Of a stretch of 46,513 nt of DNA, positions 28,923 through 37,197 are shown in pieces. Every line of letters starts with the position of its first letter. The first letter of the stretch is position 1. The notes below the pieces were generated by a model that was given only the letters and a program-made list of their open reading frames with translations, was not told the origin of the DNA and did no database searches. The stretch spans positions 1 to 46,513 of the forward strand of contig NZ_PEDL01000021.1 of the NCBI RefSeq assembly GCF_002735925.1, in the 5' to 3' direction. The position numbers and the translations under genes are program-made. Source of the DNA: Sporanaerobium hydrogeniformans. Lineage in GTDB: Bacteria; Bacillota; Clostridia; Lachnospirales; Cellulosilyticaceae.

Positions 28923-30275
28923 TTAACCTGCAATTGGAATTCCTAATGCTGCCCCTATTGCTTTAAGGATTGCAATAATTACTACCCATAATGTTGAATA
29001 GTCAAAACTTCCTTGCCACCATGTAAGCTCCATCATTTTTACTGCTAAAACAGCTCCAAAAATTTGGATAATACCACTTAGTGTACAAATAACTGCTGCT
29101 GCTTTCCAGCCACCACGTTTATTAGCATATACTGCCATTGTAGCATTATCAAAGAATAATGGAATAAAGCCAGGTACAATAAAAATAGGAGATTTGAAAA
29201 TAATAAGTCCTGATAAAGCTAATACTTGACCTAACATACCAAAAAGTAATCCTAGTACAACTGATTTAGGTGCAAAAGCAAAGATTGCCGCACAATCCAC
29301 ACCTGCTACTGCTCCAGGTAATAACTTATCAGAGATACCTTTAAAGGATACCATTAATTCTCCAACGAACATTCTAACACCTGAAAGCAATACAACAATA
29401 TTAGCTGTAAGGGTTAAAGTAATCCAAAGTAAGAAGATAACTGTATTTTTTAGACCTCCTTGGTTAAATCCTTCTGCACTCCTTAACCAATCAATCTGCT
29501 CTCCACCTATAAGGAAGAAAATAGCTACTACAGATATAAACATAACTAATGCTGTTGCAATAATGTTGTCTTGTAAAATATTTAATGAATCTGGTAACTT
29601 TTTCTTTTCAATATCATCTTTTTCAGCATTACCTAACTTAGGTGCAATTTTATAAGCAATGTAGCTTCCTAACATTTGTTGATGTGCTACTGTAAAATCT
29701 GCATTCGTCACTTCTTTTGTCGGTTTAATGAGTAAGGTTGAGCTAATTCCCCAGTACAAAGCTGTAATTACAGCTGCTATAATTACTGTAGGAATCATTC
29801 CTAAGCCTAGGAATCTCCAAACAATATATGTACTCACCCCAGCTTGAACAATCATTACATTACCTGTTAAAAATACAGCACGAATTTTAGTGTATTTTTT
29901 CAAAGCAACTAATACTAGGTTTAGTATAAAAGCAACTAACAGTGTGTAAATCCCCCATGAGGCACCTGTTCCTGCTCCTAGGATAGCATCCATTTTTTCA
30001 TATCCTGCAGTCATGGTTGGATAAGTATTTAATCCTGCACCTTGCATACCTGTTACAGTTTGTACAGATACTAACAACTTATTGAAGTTAGTAATTAATC
30101 CACCTGAGCCAAATCCCATAATAAGAATACCAATACTCGCTTTAACTGCCCCACCTAATGCTTTTGAAAACTTCTGCTTCATGGCAATATAACCTACAAA
30201 TACTATAACTGCCATTAGAATAAAAGGTTGTCCAAAAATCTGTTTTAAGAATAAATCTAAAAAATAATTTAACAT
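28923..30275 (-). CDS. ulaA: L-ascorbate-specific PTS EIIC (UlaA/SgaT)
   Basis: 450-residue membrane permease of the ascorbate PTS family, with about eleven hydrophobic segments and the family block GGLITNFNKLL. It imports L-ascorbate while UlaB and UlaC phosphorylate it. GGAGGGAG precedes the ATG. The 5' region holds a consensus promoter, an inverted TTCAT/ATGAA site and three TTAACGTT copies, so it is probably tightly regulated. Related SgaT proteins of unknown specificity exist, but the neighbouring ulaG, ulaE and ulaF support ascorbate. Confidence 0.94.
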   Translation of the reverse strand: MLNYFLDLFLKQIFGQPFILMAVIVFVGYIAMKQKFSKALGGAVKASIGILIMGFGSGGLITNFNKLLVSVQTVTGMQGAGLNTYPTMTAGYEKMDAILGAGTGASWGIYTLLVAFILNLVLVALKKYTKIRAVFLTGNVMIVQAGVSTYIVWRFLGLGMIPTVIIAAVITALYWGISSTLLIKPTKEVTNADFTVAHQQMLGSYIAYKIAPKLGNAEKDDIEKKKLPDSLNILQDNIIATALVMFISVVAIFFLIGGEQIDWLRSAEGFNQGGLKNTVIFLLWITLTLTANIVVLLSGVRMFVGELMVSFKGISDKLLPGAVAGVDCAAIFAFAPKSVVLGLLFGMLGQVLALSGLIIFKSPIFIVPGFIPLFFDNATMAVYANKRGGWKAAAVICTLSGIIQIFGAVLAVKMMELTWWQGSFDYSTLWVVIIAILKAIGAALGIPIAG

Positions 30276-30315
30276 TTACCTTCTCCCTCCGTAAACATTT
30301 TTAAAATACTTGATT

Positions 30316-30391
30316 TTAACGTTATTAACCGGCTTTATTAACGTTTTATTAACTCTCTTACATTTTACGAATTTTTTTAACGTTTGTCAAC
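30316..30391. repeat. Three TTAACGTT-containing repeats before ulaA
   Basis: TTAACGTTATTAAC (30316-30329), TTAACGTTTTATTAAC (30338-30353) and TTAACGTTTGTCAAC (30377-30391) share TTAACGTT followed by a TTAAC-like end. The third covers the -35 box and spacer. They look like operators for a second regulator (CcpA or other) and differ from the TTATATGAAC element. Confidence 0.5.
30362..30390 (-). promoter_or_regulatory. Promoter of ulaA-ulaB-UROD operon
   Basis: Minus strand TTGACA (30385-30390), 17-bp spacer, TAAAAT (30362-30367). It leaves a leader of about 80 nt before the ulaA ATG. Confidence 0.75.
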
Positions 30392-30395
30392 GAAT

Positions 30396-30425
30396 TTATA
30401 TGATTTATTCATAATTTATATGAAC
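30396..30425. promoter_or_regulatory. Putative UlaR-type operator upstream of ulaA
   Basis: TTATATGAAC (30416-30425) forms an inverted repeat with TTCAT (30408-30412), and a near copy TTATATGATT lies at 30396-30405. The whole sits directly upstream of the -35 box. Confidence 0.55.
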
Positions 30426-30488
30426 TTTTGTAGAGTTATAGTTATTAGTTCTAATATTTTTACCGTTTTATGATTGTTTTGTTTGTGT

Positions 30489-31316
30489 TTATATGTTTTT
30501 TTGTTTTATGTAGTGAGCTATTCCATCTTCATTGTTCGACAAAATAATTTCTGTCGCTTTAAGTTTCACTTCTTCTTGCGCATTGGCAACAGCTATTTTA
30601 TTATCTCCACAACTAAACATACTTAAATCATTACTATAATCACCAAATATATAAGTGTTTTTCTTTTCAATCTTATAAAATTCTCTAACGGATTCTACTG
30701 CTATTTCTTTACTCACATTATAGGCTGCTACATTTAGTAAACCATAACCTGTACTTTCACATGCTACCTTCTCTGCAAATTCACTCTCTAACATAGACTG
30801 AAATAATGTCATTTTATCTTTATCTTTTTCATAAGCTACAAGCTTTACAATATTTTCAGGTAATTCTTCCTTGTATTCTTCTAAATTAATACACTCCAAC
30901 TTTTCTTCTTTTCCCATGAGGTGACATATGTTTTCATATGCTCTAAAACGCTTTTTAAACTCCTCTGTATAAGAAGAACAATACATCTTCTCGGCTGAAT
31001 ACATCATATAGTTTATCTTGTTATACTTTAAAAACTTTACTATGTCATATAAAGTTTTAGGCTCTAATGTTATATGCCTAGTAAGCTGCTGACTATCCCA
31101 CTTTTTTACCACAGCACCATTAGAAGAAATAACATAATCGCTTTTCAAAAGATCAGCGTAAATTTTCATCATTTGTTCGCAACGACCTGACGCTAAACAA
31201 ATTTTTACTTTGCTCCTATCTAAATGACTAAATATATTTAGTGTATAGTCACTAATCGTTTTATCATCCCTTAATAAGGTACCATCTAAATCCATGACTA
31301 ATAATTTCTTTTCCAT
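30489..31316 (-). CDS. Cof-type HAD-IIB phosphatase
   Basis: About 275 residues. A haloacid-dehalogenase-superfamily phosphatase of the Cof/YidA type, with catalytic Asp motif I (VMDLDGTLL), motif II SSNGA/CLASGR region, and motif IV GDYSNDLSMF. It would dephosphorylate sugar phosphates, perhaps relieving sugar-phosphate stress in the ascorbate system. The first well-formed start is the ATG at 31316. A strong AAAGGAGG lies 36 nt upstream and is separated from it by a 6-bp hairpin (31327-31332/31352-31357). The open frame continues upstream and overlaps the ulaC end by 23 bp. Cotranscribed with ulaC. Confidence 0.85.
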   Translation of the reverse strand: MEKKLLVMDLDGTLLRDDKTISDYTLNIFSHLDRSKVKICLASGRCEQMMKIYADLLKSDYVISSNGAVVKKWDSQQLTRHITLEPKTLYDIVKFLKYNKINYMMYSAEKMYCSSYTEEFKKRFRAYENICHLMGKEEKLECINLEEYKEELPENIVKLVAYEKDKDKMTLFQSMLESEFAEKVACESTGYGLLNVAAYNVSKEIAVESVREFYKIEKKNTYIFGDYSNDLSMFSCGDNKIAVANAQEEVKLKATEIILSNNEDGIAHYIKQKNI

Positions 31317-31371
31317 ATTAAAATAAGGGACTATCGCTTTCTCTTCACAACAGTCCCATCCTCCTTTTAAA

Positions 31372-31830
31372 TTATTTACTATATTTTGCATCAATAGCTA
31401 ACAAATCCTCTATATTCTTTGCTTCTAATAATTCATCCATAATTCCATTCGTTAAAAGCATTTGAGCTAGCTTTTCCATGTTTTTCATATGTACTTCATG
31501 ATCTTTTGATGCTAAGACAAAAAATAACTTTGCATCTTTTTCTGGATTACCTTCTTCAAAACTAACCGCTTTTTCTACCTTCATAAAGCTTATAGCTGTA
31601 TCATTCACACCTACAGCTCCTTCTTGAGAATGTGGCATTGCAATATTAGGTGCAAAAACAATATAAGGACCATATTTTTTCACACAGTTAATGACTGCTT
31701 CAACATATGACTTCTCAATAGAACCATCTTCCAACAAAGGTTCACAAGAAGCTTCAATGGCATCTTCCCAGTTATCAAAACCTTCACATAATTTCACACG
31801 TTTTAAATCTATTAATTCTTTTATTAACAT
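31372..31830 (-). CDS. ulaC: Ascorbate-type PTS EIIA (UlaC)
   Basis: 152-residue PTS EIIA of the mannitol/fructose/ascorbate type, which accepts phosphate from HPr and passes it to UlaB. The active histidine is H67 in IAMPHSQEG. The ATG at 31830 has GGAGG 8 nt upstream; an upstream ATG five codons earlier overlaps this and is less likely. It has its own promoter, separate from ulaAB, and is followed by the HAD phosphatase gene. Confidence 0.93.
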   Translation of the reverse strand: MLIKELIDLKRVKLCEGFDNWEDAIEASCEPLLEDGSIEKSYVEAVINCVKKYGPYIVFAPNIAMPHSQEGAVGVNDTAISFMKVEKAVSFEEGNPEKDAKLFFVLASKDHEVHMKNMEKLAQMLLTNGIMDELLEAKNIEDLLAIDAKYSK

Positions 31831-31875
31831 AAACTTATCCTCCATTTATTTTTAATTCTTAATTGTTTTATGGTC

Positions 31876-31904
31876 ATTATAATATATTTATATGAAATTT
31901 TCAA
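31876..31904 (-). promoter_or_regulatory. Promoter of ulaC-HAD operon with operator half-sites
   Basis: Minus strand TTGAAA (31899-31904), 17-bp spacer, TATAAT (31876-31881). TTATATGAAA (31888-31897, nine of ten bases of the shared element) lies in the spacer, and a GTTCA half-site is at 31916-31920. Confidence 0.65.
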
Positions 31905-32018
31905 GCTTTTTTTATGTTCACTTTTGTATTGTATATGATTATTTTATATCATAAAATATTTTAATTTTATATTTAATTTTAATAATTTATTCTATTTATT
32001 ATTACACAAATAAAAAAA

Positions 32019-32051
32019 TACTCTAAAATGAATAGTTCTCACTTTAGAGTA
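32019..32051. terminator. Bidirectional terminator after rhamnose-mutarotase-family gene
   Basis: TACTCTAAA (32019-32027) pairs with TTTAGAGTA (32043-32051), with seven T on the minus side and seven on the plus side. It marks the end of the corrinoid/sugar cluster. Confidence 0.85.
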
Positions 32052-32073
32052 ATTTTTTTATTTGTTGCCTTTG

Positions 32074-32397
32074 TTAATCTAGTCGATAGACTTCTTCCAT
32101 ACTAGACCACCATTCACCTTCTTTACGGTCTTCTAAAGGTTGTTGGCAAGGCTTAACCACATCCCACCATTCTTTTGTTTTAGGGTCAGCAGCCATTTTC
32201 GCCATATCTTTTTCAAAATCATTTCCTACATATTCATAATAGGCAAATAGGTAATCACCTCTATGAAAGATCGTATAGTTTTGAATGTTGCATTCCTTAA
32301 TCATCGCATTGATTTCTGGCCAAGCATGAGCATGATGATACTTGTACTCTTCTAATTTTTCGGGTCTTACCTTTATCATTTCCCCTATACGTTTCAT
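32074..32397 (-). CDS. rhaM: L-rhamnose-mutarotase-family protein
   Basis: 107-residue ferredoxin-fold protein of the YiiL/RhaU family. These enzymes interconvert alpha and beta anomers of L-rhamnose and related sugars. Conserved residues are the active-site His in YHHAHAWPE, the YTIFHRGDYLFAYYEY strand pair and the WWDVVKPCQQPL block. It is the last gene of the ABC-transporter/UROD cluster, 36 bp after the UROD gene, with AAGGAG upstream. No other rhamnose gene is present, so the substrate may be a modified or related sugar, such as an O-methylated 6-deoxysugar; that is inference. Confidence 0.88.
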   Translation of the reverse strand: MKRIGEMIKVRPEKLEEYKYHHAHAWPEINAMIKECNIQNYTIFHRGDYLFAYYEYVGNDFEKDMAKMAADPKTKEWWDVVKPCQQPLEDRKEGEWWSSMEEVYRLD

Positions 32398-32432
32398 AAT
32401 CCCTTAAACTCCTTTCTACTCTTTATTCTTCC

Positions 32433-33473
32433 TTAATCATTTAGTTTAGTTGCTTCATCAAATAAGGCTTTAATATTGGCAGGTGGTATATCTTTAAGTA
32501 TTGCTTCGTGACTTGGAGAAATAATAAGCCCTGTAGGGAAAATTTCACGTAATTCTTTTACCTTTGCTTGTACCTGAGTAGTTGTACCATTTACTAATAA
32601 ATCTTGTGTATCTACCCCTCCACAAAAAGATACCTTTTCTCCAAATTTATTTTTTAAGCTTGTAGGGTCCATACCTGCTGCAAGGGCTTGAATAGGATGC
32701 ACGATATCTACACCTGCTTCAATTAAATCTGGAATAATATCTACAATGGAACCACAAGAGTGATAAATTACTTTAAGACCATAACTATGTGCTTGCTCCA
32801 CTAATTTTTTGCATCCTGGGATAATAAAGCGTCTTACCATTTCAGGTGAAAGCATAAGTCCCCTTTGGCTACCCATATCATTTCCGATAAGCACAGCATG
32901 AATTTTACCTTTAGTTGCTTCATAGAAAATTTCATTAGCTTTTAGGTAAAAATCCATAACTTTTTCATTAACTGCTTCATAAATCTCTGGGTTAGCAATC
33001 ATGTTCATAAGAGCTGTTTCCATTCCGAAAGCAGCACATGTATCTTGAAAATGGGCTGACCACAGCATACCTAATACGACCTTATCCTTTGGTGCTGCTT
33101 CTACACGTCTTTTACATTCTTCTACATCAATATATTTTGCTGGGTCTGGCCATTCAAAGAACTCTAAGTCCTCTAATTCTTCGGCCTCGTTAAAACAACC
33201 ATTTGTTGTAAGAGTTCTTTCTTCCGCATCTACATCTCCATCACCATACCAATCAAAGGCTGCATAGATTGCTTCTGCTGTAGGTGATTTGTAGGGTACT
33301 TCTACTGCATAAAAATCATCTCCAACTGCCAGTTTAAGTTCATGTAAATTTTTAACTCCATAATATTCAAAGAGAGCTGGTTGTGCATACATATCCGGCA
33401 TACCTAACCACGCAGCAGGACGGTCAACAGGCTTTCTTTCTACAGTTGCATAAAAACGTTCAATACTATTCAT
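32433..33473 (-). CDS. UROD-family methyltransferase with intact HSCG motif
   Basis: 346-residue uroporphyrinogen-decarboxylase-superfamily protein. The metal-binding motif is complete (H238 and C240 in VIYHSCGS), and a further cysteine lies in VSFCGGVDTQ, as in MtaA/CmuA-type corrinoid methyltransferases. A GGAGGG ribosome binding site precedes the ATG. It lies downstream of an RbsABC-type importer and upstream of a rhamnose-mutarotase-family gene, in a cluster that also encodes a corrinoid protein and its activator. I propose that it moves a methyl group between an imported methoxylated sugar and the corrinoid protein. HemE function is unlikely because no haem genes are near. Confidence 0.82.
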   Translation of the reverse strand: MNSIERFYATVERKPVDRPAAWLGMPDMYAQPALFEYYGVKNLHELKLAVGDDFYAVEVPYKSPTAEAIYAAFDWYGDGDVDAEERTLTTNGCFNEAEELEDLEFFEWPDPAKYIDVEECKRRVEAAPKDKVVLGMLWSAHFQDTCAAFGMETALMNMIANPEIYEAVNEKVMDFYLKANEIFYEATKGKIHAVLIGNDMGSQRGLMLSPEMVRRFIIPGCKKLVEQAHSYGLKVIYHSCGSIVDIIPDLIEAGVDIVHPIQALAAGMDPTSLKNKFGEKVSFCGGVDTQDLLVNGTTTQVQAKVKELREIFPTGLIISPSHEAILKDIPPANIKALFDEATKLND

Positions 33474-33496
33474 ATTTATTCCCTCCTCATATCTGT

Positions 33497-34450
33497 TTAA
33501 GCAGTAGCTTTACTACGTTTTTGAATACTATTAATAATAACGGCTCCAAAGATAACAAGTCCTTTTACAACGCTTTGCATATAAGGATTGACGTTAAGAA
33601 GTACCATACCATTACTTAAAATCCCTACAAAAAGTAAACCGACGATCGTTCCACCTAAATTACCTTCACCACCAGCCATATTGGTTCCACCAATAATTGC
33701 ACCAGCAATGGTATCCATTTCCCAAGCATTTGCACAAGTGGGGTCACCTGAACGAACTTTTGATGCAAGTAAGATACCTGCTACACCACAAAGCATAGAA
33801 GATATAACAAATACAGTTGTTTTTACTTTTTCTACATTAATACCTGATAATCTAGCAGACTCTTCATTCCCTCCAATAGCATAGATAGAACGGCCAAAAA
33901 CAGTATATTTCATAATATAAATAAAGATTGCATAAAAAATAATCATATAAATAACTAAGTAAGGAATACCAACAATAGATCCTGATGAAATTTTACCAAA
34001 TGCATCTGGAAGTCCCGCAATTGGATAACCTCCGGTGAGGGTTTGAGCAAGTCCTCTAAAAGCTTGCATAAGTGCTAAAGTTACTAAGAAAGAGTGAAGT
34101 TTAAGTTTAGCAGTTACCCCACCTGAAATAAGTCCAAGTACTCCACTTATAAGTACTGTTAAAATTAAAGCAATGGGCATGGGCAAAGACTTAAGCATCA
34201 TAGCTGCTACAACAGATGAAAAGGCTACGATAGAACCTACACTTAAATCAATATTTCCTGTAATAATAATCATAGTCATACCAATGGCTACAATAGATTG
34301 AATAGAAATCTGTTTTACAATAGTCATTAAATTACTTGGTGTTAAAAATTTATCATTTAATAAGGCAATAGCAATACACATAATTACTAATACAAAATAC
34401 ATAATATACTTCATTAAAAATGCTTTTAAAGTTTGTTTATTTACACTCAT
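33497..34450 (-). CDS. RbsC-type sugar ABC transporter permease
   Basis: 317-residue inner-membrane permease of the ribose/xylose/galactoside family (BPD_transp_2), with about eight to ten hydrophobic segments and the family blocks GMTMIIITGNIDLSVGS and AGAIIGGTNMAGGEG. It dimerises to form the import channel. GGGGGAG precedes the ATG. It is encoded between the ATPase and UROD genes. Substrate not determined; context suggests a monosaccharide or methylated sugar. Confidence 0.93.
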   Translation of the reverse strand: MSVNKQTLKAFLMKYIMYFVLVIMCIAIALLNDKFLTPSNLMTIVKQISIQSIVAIGMTMIIITGNIDLSVGSIVAFSSVVAAMMLKSLPMPIALILTVLISGVLGLISGGVTAKLKLHSFLVTLALMQAFRGLAQTLTGGYPIAGLPDAFGKISSGSIVGIPYLVIYMIIFYAIFIYIMKYTVFGRSIYAIGGNEESARLSGINVEKVKTTVFVISSMLCGVAGILLASKVRSGDPTCANAWEMDTIAGAIIGGTNMAGGEGNLGGTIVGLLFVGILSNGMVLLNVNPYMQSVVKGLVIFGAVIINSIQKRSKATA

Positions 34451-34467
34451 TTTTTCTCCCCCTTAGG

Positions 34468-35970
34468 TTAAATAGCTTTTTGACTTGTTGCATAATCAAG
34501 TAATATTTCTTGAGTCAAATCTTTATTTTCAAGCTCAGCTGTTACCTTTCCTGCTGCAAATACAACAATACGGTTAGCCACTTGCAGAACCTCTGGTAAT
34601 TCTGAAGAAATCATAATAATTCCTATACCTTGCTCAGCCAGTTCATTAATGAGCTTATAAATTTGATTTTTAGACCCTATGTCAATACCTCTTGTAGGCT
34701 CATCCATAATTAAAATTTTAGGTGTTGTAGCTAACCATTTTGCAATAACCACTTTTTGTTGGTTACCACCACTTAGATCTTTAGCTGCTTGATTACCATC
34801 TTTACACTTAATACTAAGAGATTTAATATAGCCATCCATTAGTTCTTCTTCTTTATGTAAATCTAAGCCAAACTTTTTAACTAATTTATTCAAAATGGTC
34901 ATTCCCACATTGTTATGTAAACTCATATTGAGAATAAGACCTTCTTCTTTTCTATCCTCAGTAATAAAACCAATTCCTGCCCGTTTAGCATCTAAGGGGG
35001 AATCTATTTTTACTTGTTTTCCTTCAACTAATATTTCTCCCTTGTCCTTTGGATCTGCTCCAAAGAGTGCTCTTACAAATTCTGTTCTTCCTGCACCTGC
35101 TAAACCTGCAATTCCTAAGATTTCTCCTTTATGGAGTTTCATATTTATATTTTCAAACTTCTTACCTGAAGAAAAGTTTTTTACTTCTAGGAGAGCCTCT
35201 GGTTGAGTATAGTTTACTCTTTTAGTTAATGTCATATTTTTTCCTACCATATTTTCAATAATGACATTTTTAGGTGCTTCTTCAATGGGTAATGTCTTAA
35301 TATACTTGCCATCTCTATAAACAGAGATTCTATCACAAATAATAGGTAATTCTTCTAAACGGTGAGAGACATAAATAACACTAATACCTTTTTCCTTAAG
35401 CCCTCTTACAATATTAAACATCTTCTCAATATCATTATCTGATAGAGAAGCTGTTGGTTCGTCCATGATAAGTACTTTAATCTCATTGGATAAAGCCTTG
35501 GCAATTTCTACAAGTTGCTTTTGTGCTACACTTAGGTCACCTACAATAGTCTCTGGCTTGATATCTGATTCTAAGAGATCTAAAATCTCCTGTGCCTTAC
35601 TATTAATATCCTTCCAATCAATTTTAGGAACTCCTGCCATTTTCTTACAAGGAAATTTACCCATATAAATATTTTCTGCTACAGATACTGTATTAATTAA
35701 ACTAAATTCTTGATATACAGCACTAATCCCTAGTTTTCTTGCCTCAAATGTTGATTTAATGTGAATTTCTTTACCATCTAAGTAGATTTTCCCCTCATCA
35801 TTTCCATAGGCACCAGTAATAATTTTAATTAATGTACTCTTTCCCGCACCATTGGCACCTACAAGGGCATGAACTTCACCTTTTTTTACTTCTAGGCTGG
35901 CATTATCTAAAGCTGTAATACCACAAAACTTTTTCGTAATTCCTTCTGCTTTTAATACAGTGTCACTCAC
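34468..35970 (-). CDS. RbsA-type sugar ABC transporter ATPase
   Basis: 500-residue protein with two ABC domains. The first has Walker A GANGAGKST and signature LSVAQKQ; the second has a degenerate Walker A (GLAGAGRTE) and signature LSGGNQQK, the usual asymmetry of the family. Starts at GTG with GGAAGGTGG upstream. It powers the importer formed with the RbsC- and RbsB-type proteins. Confidence 0.94.
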   Translation of the reverse strand: MSDTVLKAEGITKKFCGITALDNASLEVKKGEVHALVGANGAGKSTLIKIITGAYGNDEGKIYLDGKEIHIKSTFEARKLGISAVYQEFSLINTVSVAENIYMGKFPCKKMAGVPKIDWKDINSKAQEILDLLESDIKPETIVGDLSVAQKQLVEIAKALSNEIKVLIMDEPTASLSDNDIEKMFNIVRGLKEKGISVIYVSHRLEELPIICDRISVYRDGKYIKTLPIEEAPKNVIIENMVGKNMTLTKRVNYTQPEALLEVKNFSSGKKFENINMKLHKGEILGIAGLAGAGRTEFVRALFGADPKDKGEILVEGKQVKIDSPLDAKRAGIGFITEDRKEEGLILNMSLHNNVGMTILNKLVKKFGLDLHKEEELMDGYIKSLSIKCKDGNQAAKDLSGGNQQKVVIAKWLATTPKILIMDEPTRGIDIGSKNQIYKLINELAEQGIGIIMISSELPEVLQVANRIVVFAAGKVTAELENKDLTQEILLDYATSQKAI

Positions 35971-36002
35971 TTAAACCACCTTCCTTTCTCCATTTGTTTC
36001 AT

Positions 36003-36044
36003 AAAGAAAGAGACTTTAGAAACTAGTCATCCGCCTCTTTCTTT
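36003..36044 (-). terminator. Intercistronic hairpin between binding protein and ATPase genes
   Basis: A 10-bp stem AAAGAAAGAG/CTCTTTCTTT (36003-36012 with 36035-36044) lies between the binding-protein stop codon and the ATPase start, with a weak T-rich tail on the minus strand. It probably gives partial termination or 3'-end protection, so that binding protein is made in excess. Confidence 0.6.
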
Positions 36045-36060
36045 TGTTTTTGAATTTAAC

Positions 36061-37074
36061 TTATTTTACTAAATCTTTGTGATCTTCTATATATTGCTCT
36101 ATTTCTGCTGCATCATCTTTTATGTATGTTTTAAGTGGAACTAATACTTTCTTTTCAATACTTTCACCTTTAGCAGCCTTCACTGCATTTTCTACAGCTT
36201 TATAACCGATATCATATGGCATTTGAGTTGTAATTGCTTGAAGTTTTACTGCATCACTTTGCATATCTTTTGCAAGGTCAACACTCATATCTGTTCCCAT
36301 TACTATAATTTTGTTGTTATTAGCATTTTGAAGAGCTGCTACACAACCTAATAATGAAGTTTGATTCCATGCCCAAATCATATCTATATCAGGATTAGCT
36401 GTTAAAATTTGTTCGGTTACGTCTAAACCTTGTTCTTGTAATTCAGCATCTTGTTCTGCTACAATCTCAATACCTGGTGCATCTTTAATAGCATCTTTAA
36501 AACCATTACATCTTTCTACACCTACTTCATAGCTACTATTTCCTAAAATAGCTAATTTACAACCATTTGGGAAGTTTTCTTTTACGTACTCTACTACATA
36601 TTTACCAGTACTTCCACCTAAATCATAGTTTGATACACCTACGAAACCAGCTGTTTCTGTATTAACTGTTGTATTCCAGTTAACAACAGGAATGTTAGCT
36701 CCCTTAGCTGCCTCAACTGCTGCTACAGAAGCATCTGTTGAAAGTGGAGAGATACAAAGTGCATCTACTTGCTGTGCAACATATGTAGCAACATTATCTG
36801 ATTCTTTAGATACCTCATTTTCAGAACTTACAATACTAAACTTAACTCCTAAATCTTTAGCTGCATCTTGTTGTCCTTTAATAACCTCTGCAAACCATTC
36901 GCCTGAAGTATTCATGATAACAGAACCAATGGTAATATCTGTTTTTTGACTATCTTCTTGTGCTGGTGCACCTTCAGCTGCCCCTTGGCTTGCTGTTTCT
37001 TTACTTTGACAGCCTACTCCTAAGCTCGCTACTAACATTGCACTTAACACAAGGCCCCACATTTTTCTTTTCAT
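36061..37074 (-). CDS. RbsB-type sugar-binding lipoprotein
   Basis: 337-residue lipoprotein of the Peripla_BP_4 family, the substrate-capture part of the importer. The signal peptide ends in a lipobox, LGVGC, with lipidated C22. Conserved family segments include IGSVIMNTSGEWF and VNWNTTVNTETAGFVGVSN. GAGGAGG lies upstream of the ATG. A strong hairpin (37128-37166) separates it from the preceding sensory genes, so importer genes probably have a separate promoter, controlled by the response regulator upstream. Confidence 0.93.
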   Translation of the reverse strand: MKRKMWGLVLSAMLVASLGVGCQSKETASQGAAEGAPAQEDSQKTDITIGSVIMNTSGEWFAEVIKGQQDAAKDLGVKFSIVSSENEVSKESDNVATYVAQQVDALCISPLSTDASVAAVEAAKGANIPVVNWNTTVNTETAGFVGVSNYDLGGSTGKYVVEYVKENFPNGCKLAILGNSSYEVGVERCNGFKDAIKDAPGIEIVAEQDAELQEQGLDVTEQILTANPDIDMIWAWNQTSLLGCVAALQNANNNKIIVMGTDMSVDLAKDMQSDAVKLQAITTQMPYDIGYKAVENAVKAAKGESIEKKVLVPLKTYIKDDAAEIEQYIEDHKDLVK

Positions 37075-37127
37075 TTTTTAAATCCTCCTCTTTTTAACTA
37101 GGTGTGTTGATAACTCTATCATAAAAG

Positions 37128-37166
37128 AATCCCATGAAAATATACATTCAATATTTTCATGGGATT
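37128..37166. terminator. Terminator between sensory triad and transporter genes
   Basis: A 16-bp perfect stem (37128-37143 with 37151-37166) with a 7-nt loop. It has a T-rich tail on the minus strand and a nine-T run on the plus strand, 30 bp past the stop codon of the sensory binding protein. Confidence 0.75.
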
Positions 37167-37197
37167 GGTCTTTTTTTTTCATTTTTTAGTTTGCTTT

